DNA of 60,724 bases from JANMEX01 sp041751995 (GCA_041751995.1 JBGSHY010000040.1:1-60724), one strand, 5' to 3'; shown: positions 16,913 to 26,692, numbered from the stretch's first letter. Notes: generated by a model not told the origin, from the letters alone. Numbers and translations: made by a program.

Positions 16913-19705
16913 TCAGACCGCAATCGCTTCGATCGGCGGGCAGGAACAAACCAGATTGCGGTCGCCGTAGACATTGTCGATGCGCGACACCGGCGGCCAG
17001 TATTTGACCGCAGATTGATCAGCCCCTCCCGGAAATGCAGCCTTCGCCCGCGTATAGGGGTGATCCCAAACGTCTGCCGTCACTTCCTCTGCCGTGTGCG
17101 GCGCGTTGATGAGCGGATTATCCGTCTTTGACATCTTGCCATCAGCCACGGCCTGAATTTCCGCAGCAATGGCAATCATCGCATCGCAGAAGCGATCCAG
17201 TTCGACCTTGGGTTCAGACTCCGTCGGTTCCACCATCAGCGTGCCTGCAACCGGCCACGACATGGTCGGTGCATGGAAGCCATAGTCAGTCAGCCGCTTG
17301 GCGACATCCTCGACGCTGACACCGGCCGTTTCCTTGAACGGGCGGAAGTCGAAGATGCACTCATGCGCAACGCGTCCGCTCTTGCCCTTGTAGAGAACCG
17401 GGAAATGCGACGACAGCCGCGCGGCGATGTAGTTGGCCGACAGGATGGCGTTTTCGGAAGCCTTGCGCAGGCCGTCCGGGCCAAGCATGCGCATGTACAT
17501 CCAAGAGATCGCCAGAATGCCCGCGCTGCCCCAGGGAGCGCCGGAGACCGCCTTGCGTGATTTGCGTGTGACATGGCCGGGCAGGAACTTCTTCAAATGC
17601 GCAGCAACGCCAATCGGCCCGACGCCGGGTCCGCCGCCGCCATGCGGAATGGCGAAGGTCTTGTGCAGGTTCATGTGGCAGACATCGCCGCCAATATCAC
17701 CCGGGCGGGCCAGGCCGACCATCGCGTTGAGGTTGGCGCCATCAAGATAGACCTGACCGCCATGGTCATGAACGATGGCGCAAATGTCCTTGATGGTTTC
17801 TTCGAACACACCATGCGTCGATGGGTATGTGATCATCAATGCCGCCAGCCGTTCGGCATGTTGGGCTGCCTTGGCCTTCAGGTCATCGACATCGACTTCG
17901 CCTATGTCGGTGCATTTGACCACGACGACGTCAAAGCCGGCCATCGTCGCGCTGGCCGGATTGGTACCGTGGGCAGACGAAGGGATCAGGCAGACGGTGC
18001 GGTGCTTGTCGCCACGCGAAGCATGATAGGCGCGTATGGCGAGGAGCCCGGCATATTCGCCCTGGCTGCCGGCATTTGGCTGCAGCGAAACGGAGGCAAA
18101 TCCGGTCACCTCGCACAGCCAGCTTTCCAGTTCCGCAATCATCTCGCGGATACCTTTGGTGTTCTTGTCCGGAGCAAACGGATGAAGATTTGCGACCGAT
18201 GGCCACGACACAGGCATCATCTCTGCGGCAGCATTCAGCTTCATCGTGCATGAGCCGAGCGGGATCATGGCCCGGTCCAGCGCCAAATCCTTGTCTGCCA
18301 ATCGCCGCAGGAAGCGCATCATCTGCGTTTCCGAGCGGTTTTCATGGAACACCGGCTGGGTCATGAAATGGCCGGTGCGCGGGGCGGGGAGCCGTGTTTC
18401 GGCGTCAGCCGGAAGTGTGGACGCGCCAAACAATTCGGCCAGCTCAAACGCATCGAGTTCCGTTGATGCTTCATCGAACGTCACGGCCACCCGGTCGGCA
18501 TCCAGCGGCCGGACAAAGCGCCCGCCGCGTTCGGCTTCCTGCGCAATCGCGTTGGCGCGGCCCGGCACTGAAACTGTCACCGTGTCAAAGAACGTGTGGC
18601 CAACGACAGCATTGCCGCCTTCGGTCACGGCAGAGGCAAAGCGGCTGGCGAGGCTGTGGACCTGGGTCGCGATTTCGCTGAGGCCATCCGGGCCGTGCCA
18701 GACGGCATAGGCTGCTGCCATGTTGGCAAGCAGCGCCTGCGCGGTGCAGATGTTCGATGTCGCCTTGTCGCGGCGAATGTGCTGCTCGCGAGTTTGCAGG
18801 GCAAGCCGGTAGCCCGGGCGGCCCTTGGTGTCGACCGATTGGCCGACCAGACGTCCAGGCATCAGGCGCGTCAGCCCGTCGGTCACAGCAAGGTAAGCAG
18901 CATGCGGACCACCGAATGCCATCGGCACGCCAAAGCGCTGCATTGAGCCGGCGGCAATGTCCGCGCCCCAAGAAGCCGGGCTTTCCGTAACAACGAGGGC
19001 GAGCGGATCGCAAACCGCAATCACCAGCGCGCCCGCGGCCTTGGCCTGTTTGATGGTTGCGGCAAAGTCGCCGTAGACGCCATACGTGTCCGGCCACGGC
19101 ACGATCACCGCAGCGGTCCTGGCATTGATGTTTTCGCAATCAATGGTCAGGCCAAGCGGCCCTGCGCGGGTTTCGATGACGTCTGTCACCTGAGGATGCA
19201 ACGCGCCCGCAATGATGATCCGGTCGCGCTCACCCTTGTGGTGGCGCACCGCAATGCCGACCGCTTCGGCAACGGCCGTCGCCTCATCGAGCAATGAGGC
19301 TGACGCAACATCCAGTCCCGTCAGTTCGCAGACCAGCGTCTGGAAGTGGAACAACAGCTCCAAGCGCCCTTGGCTGATCTCTGCCTGATAGGGCGTATAG
19401 GCCGTGTACCAGGCCGGGTTTTCAAACAGGTTGCGCTGGATGACCGGCGGCACATTGGTGCCATGATAGCCTTGGCCGATGAAGCTTTTCAGCACATTGT
19501 TCTGGTCAAGCTTGTCCTGCAGTTCGGCGAGCGCCTCAGCTTCTGATGCAGCATCGGGAACATTCAGATCCTGCCCGTAGCGAATATTGGCGGGGACGGT
19601 CTGGCTGATGATGGTTTCGACCGAAGTGACGCCAAGCGCCTTGAGCATGGCCTTGCGGTCGGCGTCGGATGGGCCGATGTGCCGTGAGGAAAAAGGGGCT
19701 GTCAT
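16913..19705 (-). CDS. gcvP: Glycine dehydrogenase (P protein), single chain
   Basis: A 930-residue PLP enzyme that decarboxylates glycine and passes the aminomethyl group to the H-protein lipoate. Both halves of the fused form are present. The PLP-lysine region NLHKTFAIPHGGGGPGVGP lies near residue 680, and SLQPNAGSQGEYAGLLAIR precedes it. The C-terminus (RIDNVYGDRNLVCSCPP) is complete. It is the last gene of gcvTHP, 7 bases after gcvH. Confidence 0.95.
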   Translation of the reverse strand: MTAPFSSRHIGPSDADRKAMLKALGVTSVETIISQTVPANIRYGQDLNVPDAASEAEALAELQDKLDQNNVLKSFIGQGYHGTNVPPVIQRNLFENPAWYTAYTPYQAEISQGRLELLFHFQTLVCELTGLDVASASLLDEATAVAEAVGIAVRHHKGERDRIIIAGALHPQVTDVIETRAGPLGLTIDCENINARTAAVIVPWPDTYGVYGDFAATIKQAKAAGALVIAVCDPLALVVTESPASWGADIAAGSMQRFGVPMAFGGPHAAYLAVTDGLTRLMPGRLVGQSVDTKGRPGYRLALQTREQHIRRDKATSNICTAQALLANMAAAYAVWHGPDGLSEIATQVHSLASRFASAVTEGGNAVVGHTFFDTVTVSVPGRANAIAQEAERGGRFVRPLDADRVAVTFDEASTELDAFELAELFGASTLPADAETRLPAPRTGHFMTQPVFHENRSETQMMRFLRRLADKDLALDRAMIPLGSCTMKLNAAAEMMPVSWPSVANLHPFAPDKNTKGIREMIAELESWLCEVTGFASVSLQPNAGSQGEYAGLLAIRAYHASRGDKHRTVCLIPSSAHGTNPASATMAGFDVVVVKCTDIGEVDVDDLKAKAAQHAERLAALMITYPSTHGVFEETIKDICAIVHDHGGQVYLDGANLNAMVGLARPGDIGGDVCHMNLHKTFAIPHGGGGPGVGPIGVAAHLKKFLPGHVTRKSRKAVSGAPWGSAGILAISWMYMRMLGPDGLRKASENAILSANYIAARLSSHFPVLYKGKSGRVAHECIFDFRPFKETAGVSVEDVAKRLTDYGFHAPTMSWPVAGTLMVEPTESEPKVELDRFCDAMIAIAAEIQAVADGKMSKTDNPLINAPHTAEEVTADVWDHPYTRAKAAFPGGADQSAVKYWPPVSRIDNVYGDRNLVCSCPPIEAIAV

Positions 19706-19712
19706 TTTGCGA

Positions 19713-20081
19713 TCACCCGACCAATTTCAGATAAGCAGCTTCATCCATCAGCCCGTCGAGCTGAGACGGATTGGCGAGGGTCATTTTCCACAGCCAGCCA
19801 TCCGCCTCCGGCGAACCGTTGACGATGGCCGGGTCAGACGTAAGGGCCGAATTGACTTCGGTGATCTGGCCATCCGCTGGCGCATACACATCCGATGCCG
19901 CCTTGACGGATTCAACAACAACAGCCGCGCCGCCTTTGGTCACGGCTTTGCCGGTTGCAGGCAGGTCAACGAAAACGAGATCGCCGAGCTGTTCCTGCGC
20001 ATATTTGGTGATGCCCACGGTGGCGACATTGCCATCGACGCGGAGCCACTCATGGTCTTCGGTGAAATAGGTTTTGCTCAT
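19713..20081 (-). CDS. gcvH: Glycine cleavage H protein
   Basis: A 122-residue lipoyl-carrier protein. The lipoylated Lys lies in VVVESVKAASDVYAPADGQI. MSKTYFTEDHEWLRVDG at the N-terminus fixes the start at 20081; longer upstream readings add residues foreign to the family. LipB, which starts lipoate attachment, is encoded 5.6 kb away at 25665-26411. Confidence 0.95.
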   Translation of the reverse strand: MSKTYFTEDHEWLRVDGNVATVGITKYAQEQLGDLVFVDLPATGKAVTKGGAAVVVESVKAASDVYAPADGQITEVNSALTSDPAIVNGSPEADGWLWKMTLANPSQLDGLMDEAAYLKLVG

Positions 20082-20085
20082 CGGA

Positions 20086-21183
20086 TTATCCTTTGACGTA
20101 GCGATGGGGAGTGAAAGGGAGGGAAGCCACTGTGACCGGAATTTTATTCCCACGCACTTCAGCGAATAGCGGCGCGCCCGTGTCGAGCGCGGACTTGTTG
20201 ACGTAGCCCATGGCTACCGGATGATTGACAGTCGGTCCAAAGCCGCCGGAGTTGATGATGCCGACTTCCTTGCCGTCAGCATCGGTCAGGACGGCGCCGT
20301 TGCGAACCGGCATTCGGCCTTCCGGCTTCAGGCCGACGCGCTTTCGCGACGCGCCTTTGGCAAGCGCCGCACGGAAGGCATCCGCGCCATTGAAAGTGCC
20401 GGTTTCGCGCAGGGCTTTCGGGATTGGCCAGAGCAGCGACGCTTCAACTGGAGTGGTCGCCTCATCCATATCATTGCCATAGAGGCAAAGTCCGGATTCA
20501 AGCCGCAGCGAGTCGCGCGCCGCAAGGCCGATCCATTCGACGTCAGGGCGCGCCAACAACTTCGTTGCCAAAGCTTCGGCATCCTTCGGCCTGACTGCAA
20601 TTTCCAACCCGTCTTCTCCGGTGTAGCCCGAGCGGGTGATGATCATCCCGTCTTGCTCTTTGCCGTGCATGAAGGTCAGGTCCGAGCCGTCAATTCCGGC
20701 AGCTTTTGCGGCGGCAATGGCTGTCGGGCCCTGAATGGCCAGAAACACGCGGTCGAGCGCTTTGAGGCTGCAGCCATGCTTTTTGACGATGCCACCGATC
20801 TGGGCTTCATCGACCGAAGCGCGCGAGGCATTGGCAACGATGATCCAGCGGTCGGTCGCATAACGGGTGACAATCAGATCGTCGATGATGCCGGCGTGAT
20901 CATTGAGAAGGAGCGTGTATTTGCTCTCGCCCATTTCGATCAGTGCGGGATCGACCGGGCATGTGGCCGCAAGCGCCGTATCGGCGTTTGCGCCTGTCAG
21001 TTCAAACAGCTGCATGTGCGAAATGTCGAACAGCCCGGCTTTTTCGCGGGTGTGAAGATGTTCCTTCAGCACACCGAGCGGGTAGGTGATCGGCATGTTC
21101 CAACCGGCAAAGCCGCCAAACTTGGCGCCAGCTTTTTCATGCAGTGATTTCAGAGGCAGTTCACGAAGGTCTTGTGCTTCCAA
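20086..21183 (-). CDS. gcvT: Aminomethyltransferase (T protein)
   Basis: A 365-residue folate-dependent enzyme releasing ammonia and methylene-THF from the loaded H protein. Motifs: LHEKAGAKFGGFAGWNMPI, LFDISHMQLFELTG, TRSGYTGEDGLEIAV and GLAARDSLRLESGLCLYGND. The start is a TTG at 21183 with GGAG 7 bases upstream. First gene of the riboswitch-controlled operon. Confidence 0.95.
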   Translation of the reverse strand: MEAQDLRELPLKSLHEKAGAKFGGFAGWNMPITYPLGVLKEHLHTREKAGLFDISHMQLFELTGANADTALAATCPVDPALIEMGESKYTLLLNDHAGIIDDLIVTRYATDRWIIVANASRASVDEAQIGGIVKKHGCSLKALDRVFLAIQGPTAIAAAKAAGIDGSDLTFMHGKEQDGMIITRSGYTGEDGLEIAVRPKDAEALATKLLARPDVEWIGLAARDSLRLESGLCLYGNDMDEATTPVEASLLWPIPKALRETGTFNGADAFRAALAKGASRKRVGLKPEGRMPVRNGAVLTDADGKEVGIINSGGFGPTVNHPVAMGYVNKSALDTGAPLFAEVRGNKIPVTVASLPFTPHRYVKG

Positions 21184-21230
21184 GCCAGTCTCCAGACACG
21201 GTTCGGCTGAGCGCGAAGATCGCGCTCTTA

Positions 21231-21416
21231 CCGCCCCTCTGTCTGAAGCCTGAGAGACTCGCGCCGCCGGAACCCTGTCAGCGACACTTACACCTTCGGC
21301 GCGGGCGTTAACCCGACTTTCCAGAGTTGTCTTTACCGCACACGGTTCTTTTGCCTGAGAGATTTCGGGCGATTTCCCCTTCGGCGGCCGTTTCCGGCTC
21401 TCTCCCGCGTGTGGTC
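21231..21416 (-). ncRNA. Tandem glycine riboswitch
   Basis: Read on the minus strand, two aptamers follow each other. The first begins CGCGGGAGAGAGCCGG and contains CCGAAGGGGAAAT and CTCTCAGGCAAAAG. The second contains CTCTGGAAAGTCG, GCCGAAGGTGTAAG and CTCTCAGGCTTCAGACAGAG. These are the hallmark sequences of the gcvT element. It ends about 50 bases before the gcvT start and should turn the operon on when glycine is plentiful. Confidence 0.95.
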
Positions 21417-21487
21417 AAAACCCGTGAGGGCCTTCGACGGGGGCAAGCTAGTTGAAGCGGCAATGATTGTCACGCGACAAATCATGC

Positions 21488-22294
21488 TCAAATCCCGCCA
21501 TACCAATCATAGCCATTGTCTTCCCAATAGCCGCCTTTTCCATCGCCAAACGGCTTGAAATCGTCGACGAGCGTGATTTTACGGATGTATTTGGCCTGTT
21601 TGTAGCCAAGTTGGCGTTCAACCCGCATCCGCACCGGTGCACCGTTGGCAATCGGCAAGTCCGCGTTGTTCATGCCCCACGCAAGAATGGTCTGCGGATG
21701 GCGCGCGTCAATCAGGTCGATTGATTCGTAGTATTTGATCGAGCCGGACAGTGACTTTTCGATCGTGTCGAAACATTCGATCAGCAGGTACTTGGCGCTG
21801 TCCTTGACGCCAACCTGGTCCAAAACCGCCGCCACAGGCGTGCCGATCCATTTGGCAATGCAGCTCCAGCCCTCGACGCAATCGTGCCGGGTAATCTGCG
21901 TCCGCGATGGCAAGGACCGCAAATCGGCCAGACTGAACGACCGTGGCTTGTCCACCAATCCGCCGATATCGAGCCTGTAGTCACGAAACTGTGTTGAGGC
22001 CAGCTGCCGATAGTCTTCATCCGACGGGTCTGTCACCCCATTGGGCCGCTGAGGTTGGCGGATGTCGGCCTCGGTGAACTCCTGCGCCAGACTGTTTTCG
22101 CCCAGCAGCATCCGGTGGACGCGGTAGGTCAGATTGTTGGCCTTCTCGAGCGTCCTGCGCACTGCCACATCGCTTCCAAGCAGCCCGTCAAACGCATCGC
22201 AACCAGTCAGAGCCAGTCCGGAAGCGCCAACCGTTGCAGCACTGATAAACCGGCGGCGGGCTATGTTCACCTTGCTGTTTGCATCCTGTGTCAT
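21488..22294 (-). CDS. Tat-exported molybdopterin oxidoreductase, sulfite-oxidase fold (MsrP-like)
   Basis: A 268-residue protein with a twin-arginine leader (NIARRRFISAATVGASGLAL). The sulfite-oxidase-type molybdenum domain includes the Mo-ligand Cys in ITRHDCVEGWSCIAKWIGT, and LAWGMNNADLPIANGAPVRM further on. MsrP-type enzymes reduce periplasmic methionine sulfoxide, but this one is too divergent to name. Its start is one base after the stop of the cytochrome gene, so the two form an oxidoreductase/membrane-anchor pair. Confidence 0.8.
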   Translation of the reverse strand: MTQDANSKVNIARRRFISAATVGASGLALTGCDAFDGLLGSDVAVRRTLEKANNLTYRVHRMLLGENSLAQEFTEADIRQPQRPNGVTDPSDEDYRQLASTQFRDYRLDIGGLVDKPRSFSLADLRSLPSRTQITRHDCVEGWSCIAKWIGTPVAAVLDQVGVKDSAKYLLIECFDTIEKSLSGSIKYYESIDLIDARHPQTILAWGMNNADLPIANGAPVRMRVERQLGYKQAKYIRKITLVDDFKPFGDGKGGYWEDNGYDWYGGI

Positions 22295-22295
22295 G

Positions 22296-23129
22296 TCACT
22301 TGCTCCCCTCGTGATTGACCGGGTCCGTGCGGTACCAGCCGGTAATGATTGACCTCAGTTCGTTAATTGGGCCGGCGGCCAAGATCATCGCCATGTGGAC
22401 GACGAAGAACGCCACCAGCAGGAACATTGCGATGAAATGGATGGTCCGCGCCGTCTGCCTGCCGCCGAGCAGATCGTTCAAGAAGGGAAGCGCGGCATTG
22501 AAGCCGGGCGACATTGCCAAACCGGTGACGATGATTGCCGGAAACAGGATGAACAGCACGCCGCCATAGGCGAATTTCTGCAGCACATTGTAGCGTCCGG
22601 AATGATGAAACCGCAGCCGCGCGTGGTCCGCGATGTCTTTGGGCAGTGATTTGAGGTCGGACCCCGAAATGGCTAGATCGCGCCGGATGTGGCCGTTCCA
22701 CAGGCCTGCTGCGGCCCAAACGAGCAGTGTTCCCACCAAAAGCCATGCGAAGAAGAAATGGATTACTCTGGCGGTGCCAAGATCATAATAGGAGGGAATT
22801 GTCAGAGCAGCGGGGAAAGCGCGGTAGACGGGCTTTTCCTCAGTCCCGGATACGCCCAGAACTCCGGTGGTGTTGAATTTGAATCCGAGAATTTCGGTTA
22901 CGCCCTGCGCCTTGCCATCGACCGCCAGCGCGTTGATCTTCAGTACCGCATTGTCGAATGCAAAGCCGCTTTGTTTGCCAATATAAAGCGTCGGATGCGC
23001 GTTGAAGATTTGCAGGCCGCTGAACAGAAGGAAAAACAGGCAAAGCGCCCAGACCCAATGTGTCGAGCGTGTCCACCGGTTCTGCCGGTAGATCAATTTT
23101 CCCTGCGGTTTGTCGCTTGTCATAGCCAT
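22296..23129 (-). CDS. Membrane cytochrome b561-type subunit
   Basis: A 277-residue membrane protein with four to five transmembrane helices carrying candidate haem-ligand histidines (TRSTHWVWALCLFFLLF, RVIHFFFAWLLVGTLLVWAA, TIHFIAMFLLVAFFVVHMAM). Families of this kind pass electrons from quinol to periplasmic oxidoreductases. It precedes the molybdoenzyme by one base, the likely partner. ATG 23129 is chosen because GGGGAG lies 7 bases upstream. Confidence 0.8.
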   Translation of the reverse strand: MAMTSDKPQGKLIYRQNRWTRSTHWVWALCLFFLLFSGLQIFNAHPTLYIGKQSGFAFDNAVLKINALAVDGKAQGVTEILGFKFNTTGVLGVSGTEEKPVYRAFPAALTIPSYYDLGTARVIHFFFAWLLVGTLLVWAAAGLWNGHIRRDLAISGSDLKSLPKDIADHARLRFHHSGRYNVLQKFAYGGVLFILFPAIIVTGLAMSPGFNAALPFLNDLLGGRQTARTIHFIAMFLLVAFFVVHMAMILAAGPINELRSIITGWYRTDPVNHEGSK

Positions 23130-23315
23130 GGCCGGTTCTCCCCGAAGCATCTTTCGCCACTGTAACGGAATATCTGATCACCAAGTTTCACTTGGGCGTT
23201 ACAGTGTGTGATCGGTAACCATCCTGAAACCATACCGCTTATCTTTTTTGCAAAACGGCTTTGGTATCGTCCTTGCGGGAAAGGGCATGAAGGTATGCCC
23301 GTGCGGAGACGGAAC

Positions 23316-24314
23316 ATGGCGGAATTGATGTTGGAGCCGCGCATTGCGGCAATCGCGGCGCGCAACCGGATTTCGGCTGACGATGTCTTGTATTTGCGGC
23401 GCAACGTCTATCAGGACGGCATGTCGTCGCGTGGAGAAGTCGAAAACCTGTTCGCGCTCGACGGCGCCTGTCAGGACAAGGCCCCGGAATGGGCGGTTTT
23501 CCTGATCGAGGCAGTTTGCGATTATGTCGTCCATCAGGAAACGCCGGAAGGCTATCTTTCCGAATCCAACGCATCCTGGCTTCAAAGCCTGATCATTCGA
23601 GATGGCCGCATCGAACGCGCCACCGAACTCGAACTGATGGTCCGTGTTCTGGAAACAGCAAAATCAACCCCTGCGCCGTTTGTTGATTTCGTTCTGGCGC
23701 ATGTCCAGTCTGCCATTTCAGAGCCAACCGGCACGCTTGCGTCCATGGATGCCAACAACATGTTGCGCATCAGCCGCGAGGCGACAGCCGCCGTGCGCCG
23801 CGTTCTCTACGCGATGGGCGGGCATAACAATGTTGCCGTCACAAAGCCTGAAGCCGAGTTGATGTTCAATCTGAACGACCGGACGTCTACATCAGGCAAT
23901 GATCCGGAGTGGAATGAACTCTTCGTCAAGGCGATTGCCAATTTCATGATGGCGACTTCAGGCTATCGCGTCGAAAGCCGTGAGAAAGCGCTGGCGCACG
24001 ATGCTTTTCTTGAGACGCCGTCCGCTGATCTTGGCGGGTTTATGTCGCGAATGCTGCACGGAACGCTGACCGAGCGCATGCGCTGGCTGCAGGACGATCT
24101 GGTCGAAGAAAAGTTTGCCGAGCGCAATGCGGCTTTTGACGCTGAAACCGCTGATGCCGAGCGCATCACACGCGACGAAGCCGAATGGCTAGCCGGGCGC
24201 ATTCACCGCGACGGCAATCTCGGCACGGTCGAAAGGGCGCTGATTGATTTCCTGAAAGCTGAATCGCCTTCGCTGCATCCCGAGTTTCAGAAGATCCTCG
24301 CAAACGTCGCCTAA
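23316..24314 (+). CDS. Unknown protein built from four internal repeats
   Basis: A 332-residue soluble protein with no family I recognise. Four related units of about 55-80 residues recur: ISADDVLYLRRNVYQDGMSS around 16, ASWLQSLIIRDGRIERATEL around 85, ATAAVRRVLYAMGGHNNVAV around 155, and AEWLAGRIHRDGNLGTVERA around 285. The common pattern is a helix, a DG turn and a second helix ending in F...A, reminiscent of EF-hand-like or TerB-like helical repeats. No signal peptide. The start at 23316 follows GGAGACGGAAC. Confidence 0.6.
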   Translation: MAELMLEPRIAAIAARNRISADDVLYLRRNVYQDGMSSRGEVENLFALDGACQDKAPEWAVFLIEAVCDYVVHQETPEGYLSESNASWLQSLIIRDGRIERATELELMVRVLETAKSTPAPFVDFVLAHVQSAISEPTGTLASMDANNMLRISREATAAVRRVLYAMGGHNNVAVTKPEAELMFNLNDRTSTSGNDPEWNELFVKAIANFMMATSGYRVESREKALAHDAFLETPSADLGGFMSRMLHGTLTERMRWLQDDLVEEKFAERNAAFDAETADAERITRDEAEWLAGRIHRDGNLGTVERALIDFLKAESPSLHPEFQKILANVA

Positions 24315-24424
24315 TGACTGCGTGACCGCCGCCTGAATGCCATTTCGTTACAATTGTCGGGTTCGACGCAACGGAAGTGACATATGCGGCGAGGTAGCTT
24401 GAAACGGGTTACGGGGGTGATGCC

Positions 24425-25681
24425 ATGTCTGTCTCAAACTTGCTGCCGCTTGGACTTTTGGTCATCATCAATCTTGGCCTGATTTGGTTCCTGATCGGCG
24501 CGCCGATCGGCCGGCGCGCGGTCATTGTCAGAAAGCGCATCGCCGCCCCGCCGGAAAAACTCTGGTCCGCACTCTATCCGCTGGGTGAGAATGCGTTGTG
24601 GGACGGATCCTATGTTTCCGTCGAAGCAAAATCACCGGACACAGCAGAAATCGCCATCAATTTCGACGGCCGCGACGGCCAGCCGATCCGGCGCATGGTG
24701 CGCTTTGAGAATGTCGATCCATGGCGGACTTTCACGCTGCGCACCATTGACGATACGTCGCTGCACAGCAGCTTCTGGGTCAATCACAGTGAAACTGTGG
24801 TTCTGACGCCTGATGGCGATGGGACCAGAGCGACGATTTCCGAAACCGACAATTACAAAGGCTTTGCCTTTCTCGGATTCCGGTATTTCAAGAACCGGCG
24901 GCACATGCACGCGCTTGAACAGTGGGCATTGACGGGAACATATAAATACAACGGCATCTTTGAAAAACTGCCGATGCAGATCGCCATGGCAATTGTATCG
25001 GCGCTTATCCTGTGGCCGTTCTTCGGGCTGACCCGCACTGGGCTCATGCTGTCCGCCATGCTCACGGCAGTGGTCGTGCTGCATGAAGCCGGCCACATGT
25101 TCGCGTTCCGCGCCATGGGTCACAAGTCAGCCCGCATGATCATCATCCCGTTTCTGGGCGGGGTCGCGCTTGGCGGGCGCCCATACAACAGCCATTTCGA
25201 AGTCGGGTTCTCTGCGCTGATGGGGGCGGGCTTCTCGGCATTCCCGGTCATCGCGGCCATCTCTTTGTACGGACCTATCTACAACGCCGGTCATCCAGCT
25301 CTGGCCGCATTGGTTGGCGCTTTTGGCACCATTGGCGCGATCTTCAATCTCGGCAATCTCGTGCCGGTCTGGAAGTTCGATGGCGGGCAGGTGATCCGTC
25401 AGGTGTTCCGCAGCCGCATGGCCCAAGGCGTCGCATCGTTTGTTTTGCTGGCCGGATTGCTGTTTGTCGGCAAGATGGGCGGGTTCAGCAATCAGGCGCT
25501 GATGGTCGTCGGCGTTGTGTTTTCAATCCTGTCGATTGTCACTGCCGGCACGGGCGTCAAGCCCCGCCATGCGCTCAATCCGATGTCGCCGGGCGAGCGG
25601 GTGCTGGTTTTCTGCGGCCTACTGGCAGCTTTTTCAGCGCATGCGGCCGGCGCTGTCTGGGGCTTTACGTTCTATCTTTGA
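24425..25681 (+). CDS. Membrane M50-type protease with N-terminal SRPBCC-like domain
   Basis: A 418-residue protein: one membrane helix (6-26), then about 140 residues resembling an SRPBCC/START-like ligand domain (VRKRIAAPPEKLWSALYPLG), then a multi-helix membrane region. The membrane part has the site-2 protease zinc motif HEAGH near residue 220 and the third-ligand region NLGNLVPVWKFDGGQV near 310-320. Such proteases cut within membranes; the SRPBCC domain may sense a hydrophobic ligand. Its end overlaps the end of lipB by 17 bases. Confidence 0.75.
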   Translation: MSVSNLLPLGLLVIINLGLIWFLIGAPIGRRAVIVRKRIAAPPEKLWSALYPLGENALWDGSYVSVEAKSPDTAEIAINFDGRDGQPIRRMVRFENVDPWRTFTLRTIDDTSLHSSFWVNHSETVVLTPDGDGTRATISETDNYKGFAFLGFRYFKNRRHMHALEQWALTGTYKYNGIFEKLPMQIAMAIVSALILWPFFGLTRTGLMLSAMLTAVVVLHEAGHMFAFRAMGHKSARMIIIPFLGGVALGGRPYNSHFEVGFSALMGAGFSAFPVIAAISLYGPIYNAGHPALAALVGAFGTIGAIFNLGNLVPVWKFDGGQVIRQVFRSRMAQGVASFVLLAGLLFVGKMGGFSNQALMVVGVVFSILSIVTAGTGVKPRHALNPMSPGERVLVFCGLLAAFSAHAAGAVWGFTFYL

Positions 25682-26411
25682 CCGACACCGGTCCGAAGAC
25701 ATCTTCAAAAGACTCATAAAGCGCAAAGTCAGCATCATCCATCGTCACCGGCAGGCCAAGATCAACCAGGCTGGTGACCCCATGCGCCGCGATCCCGCAC
25801 GGCACGATGCCGGTGAAATGTTCCAGCTCAGGCTCCACGTTCAGCGATATGCCGTGGAATGACACCCATTTGCGCAAGCGGATGCCGATGGCTGCGATCT
25901 TGTCCTCGGCAGGGACACCCGGCGCAATGCCGGCCTTTTCGGGCCGCACAACCCAGACGCCGACGCGATCCTCGCGCACTTCACCCTTGATGGCGAAGCT
26001 TGCCAGCGCCTTTATGATCCAGCTTTCCAATGCGGCGACAAAAGCGCGGACGTCTTCCTTGCGCCGCTTCAGGTCGAGCATCACATAGGCCACCCGCTGA
26101 CCAGGGCCATGATAGGTGTATTCGCCGCCGCGACCCGCGTCATAGACGGGGAAACGGTTTGGAGTGATCAGGTCCTTGGAATCCGCACTGGTGCCAGCGG
26201 TGTAAAGCGGCGGGTGCTCGACCAGCCACACCATTTCCCCCGCCGTTTCCGCGCGAATGGCGTCCGCCCGCGACTCCATGAAGGCCAGCGCATCGGGGTA
26301 GGGTGTCAGCCCTTGCGAAACCAGCCATTCGACCGGTTCGCTTTCGGCAACTGGCCAAAAGCCGCCTGATCTGTCCTGGCGCATCCGCGGGTTGGTTGCT
26401 TGTCCATCCAT
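25665..26411 (-). CDS. lipB: Octanoyl-(ACP) transferase LipB
   Basis: A 248-residue cytoplasmic enzyme that transfers octanoate from ACP to lipoyl-domain proteins such as GcvH. It shows LVEHPPLYTAGTSADSKDL, GRGGEYTYHGPGQRVAYVML, the catalytic-Lys region KIAAIGIRLRKWVSFHGISL and the catalytic-Cys region FTGIVPCGIAAHGVTSL. An N-terminal extension of about 25 residues precedes the core. Confidence 0.93.
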   Translation of the reverse strand: MDGQATNPRMRQDRSGGFWPVAESEPVEWLVSQGLTPYPDALAFMESRADAIRAETAGEMVWLVEHPPLYTAGTSADSKDLITPNRFPVYDAGRGGEYTYHGPGQRVAYVMLDLKRRKEDVRAFVAALESWIIKALASFAIKGEVREDRVGVWVVRPEKAGIAPGVPAEDKIAAIGIRLRKWVSFHGISLNVEPELEHFTGIVPCGIAAHGVTSLVDLGLPVTMDDADFALYESFEDVFGPVSVKDRT

Positions 26412-26573
26412 GGTGTCGATATGAACCTTTCCGCCTGCCTCGTCCAGTTCCCGGAAAACCGGACCGCATGTTCCATTTGATATTTTATGCGGCCCGTCCG
26501 TTATGGGCTTGTTTCGGCAAAACCGATTTGCTACATGGCCGACGCCGGACTACCAGCCGGCATTTCGGTGCGT

Positions 26574-26658
26574 GCGGTCGTGGCGGAATTGGTAGACGCG
26601 CAGCGTTGAGGTCGCTGTGGGGCAACTCGTGGAAGTTCGAGTCTTCTCGACCGCACCA
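26574..26658 (+). tRNA. tRNA-Leu (GAG)
   Basis: The acceptor stem GCGGTCG/CGACCGC, discriminator A and encoded CCA (26656-26658) close an 85-base molecule. The anticodon arm CAGCG-TTGAGGT-CGCTG gives anticodon GAG. A class II variable arm and TTCGAGTC T-loop are visible. The gene is intact although the prophage integrase starts 35 bases downstream, so the 3' end probably serves as the attachment site. Confidence 0.95.
26630..26658. other. Putative attachment site core (attL) in the tRNA-Leu 3' end
   Basis: The integrase gene lies directly beside the tRNA, and integrases of this type usually recombine in the T-arm and acceptor 3' strand. The exact core cannot be defined without the second copy. 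Confidence 0.45.
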
Positions 26659-26692
26659 TTCTCTTTTCCTGATGTATGCAACACCTTGATTT

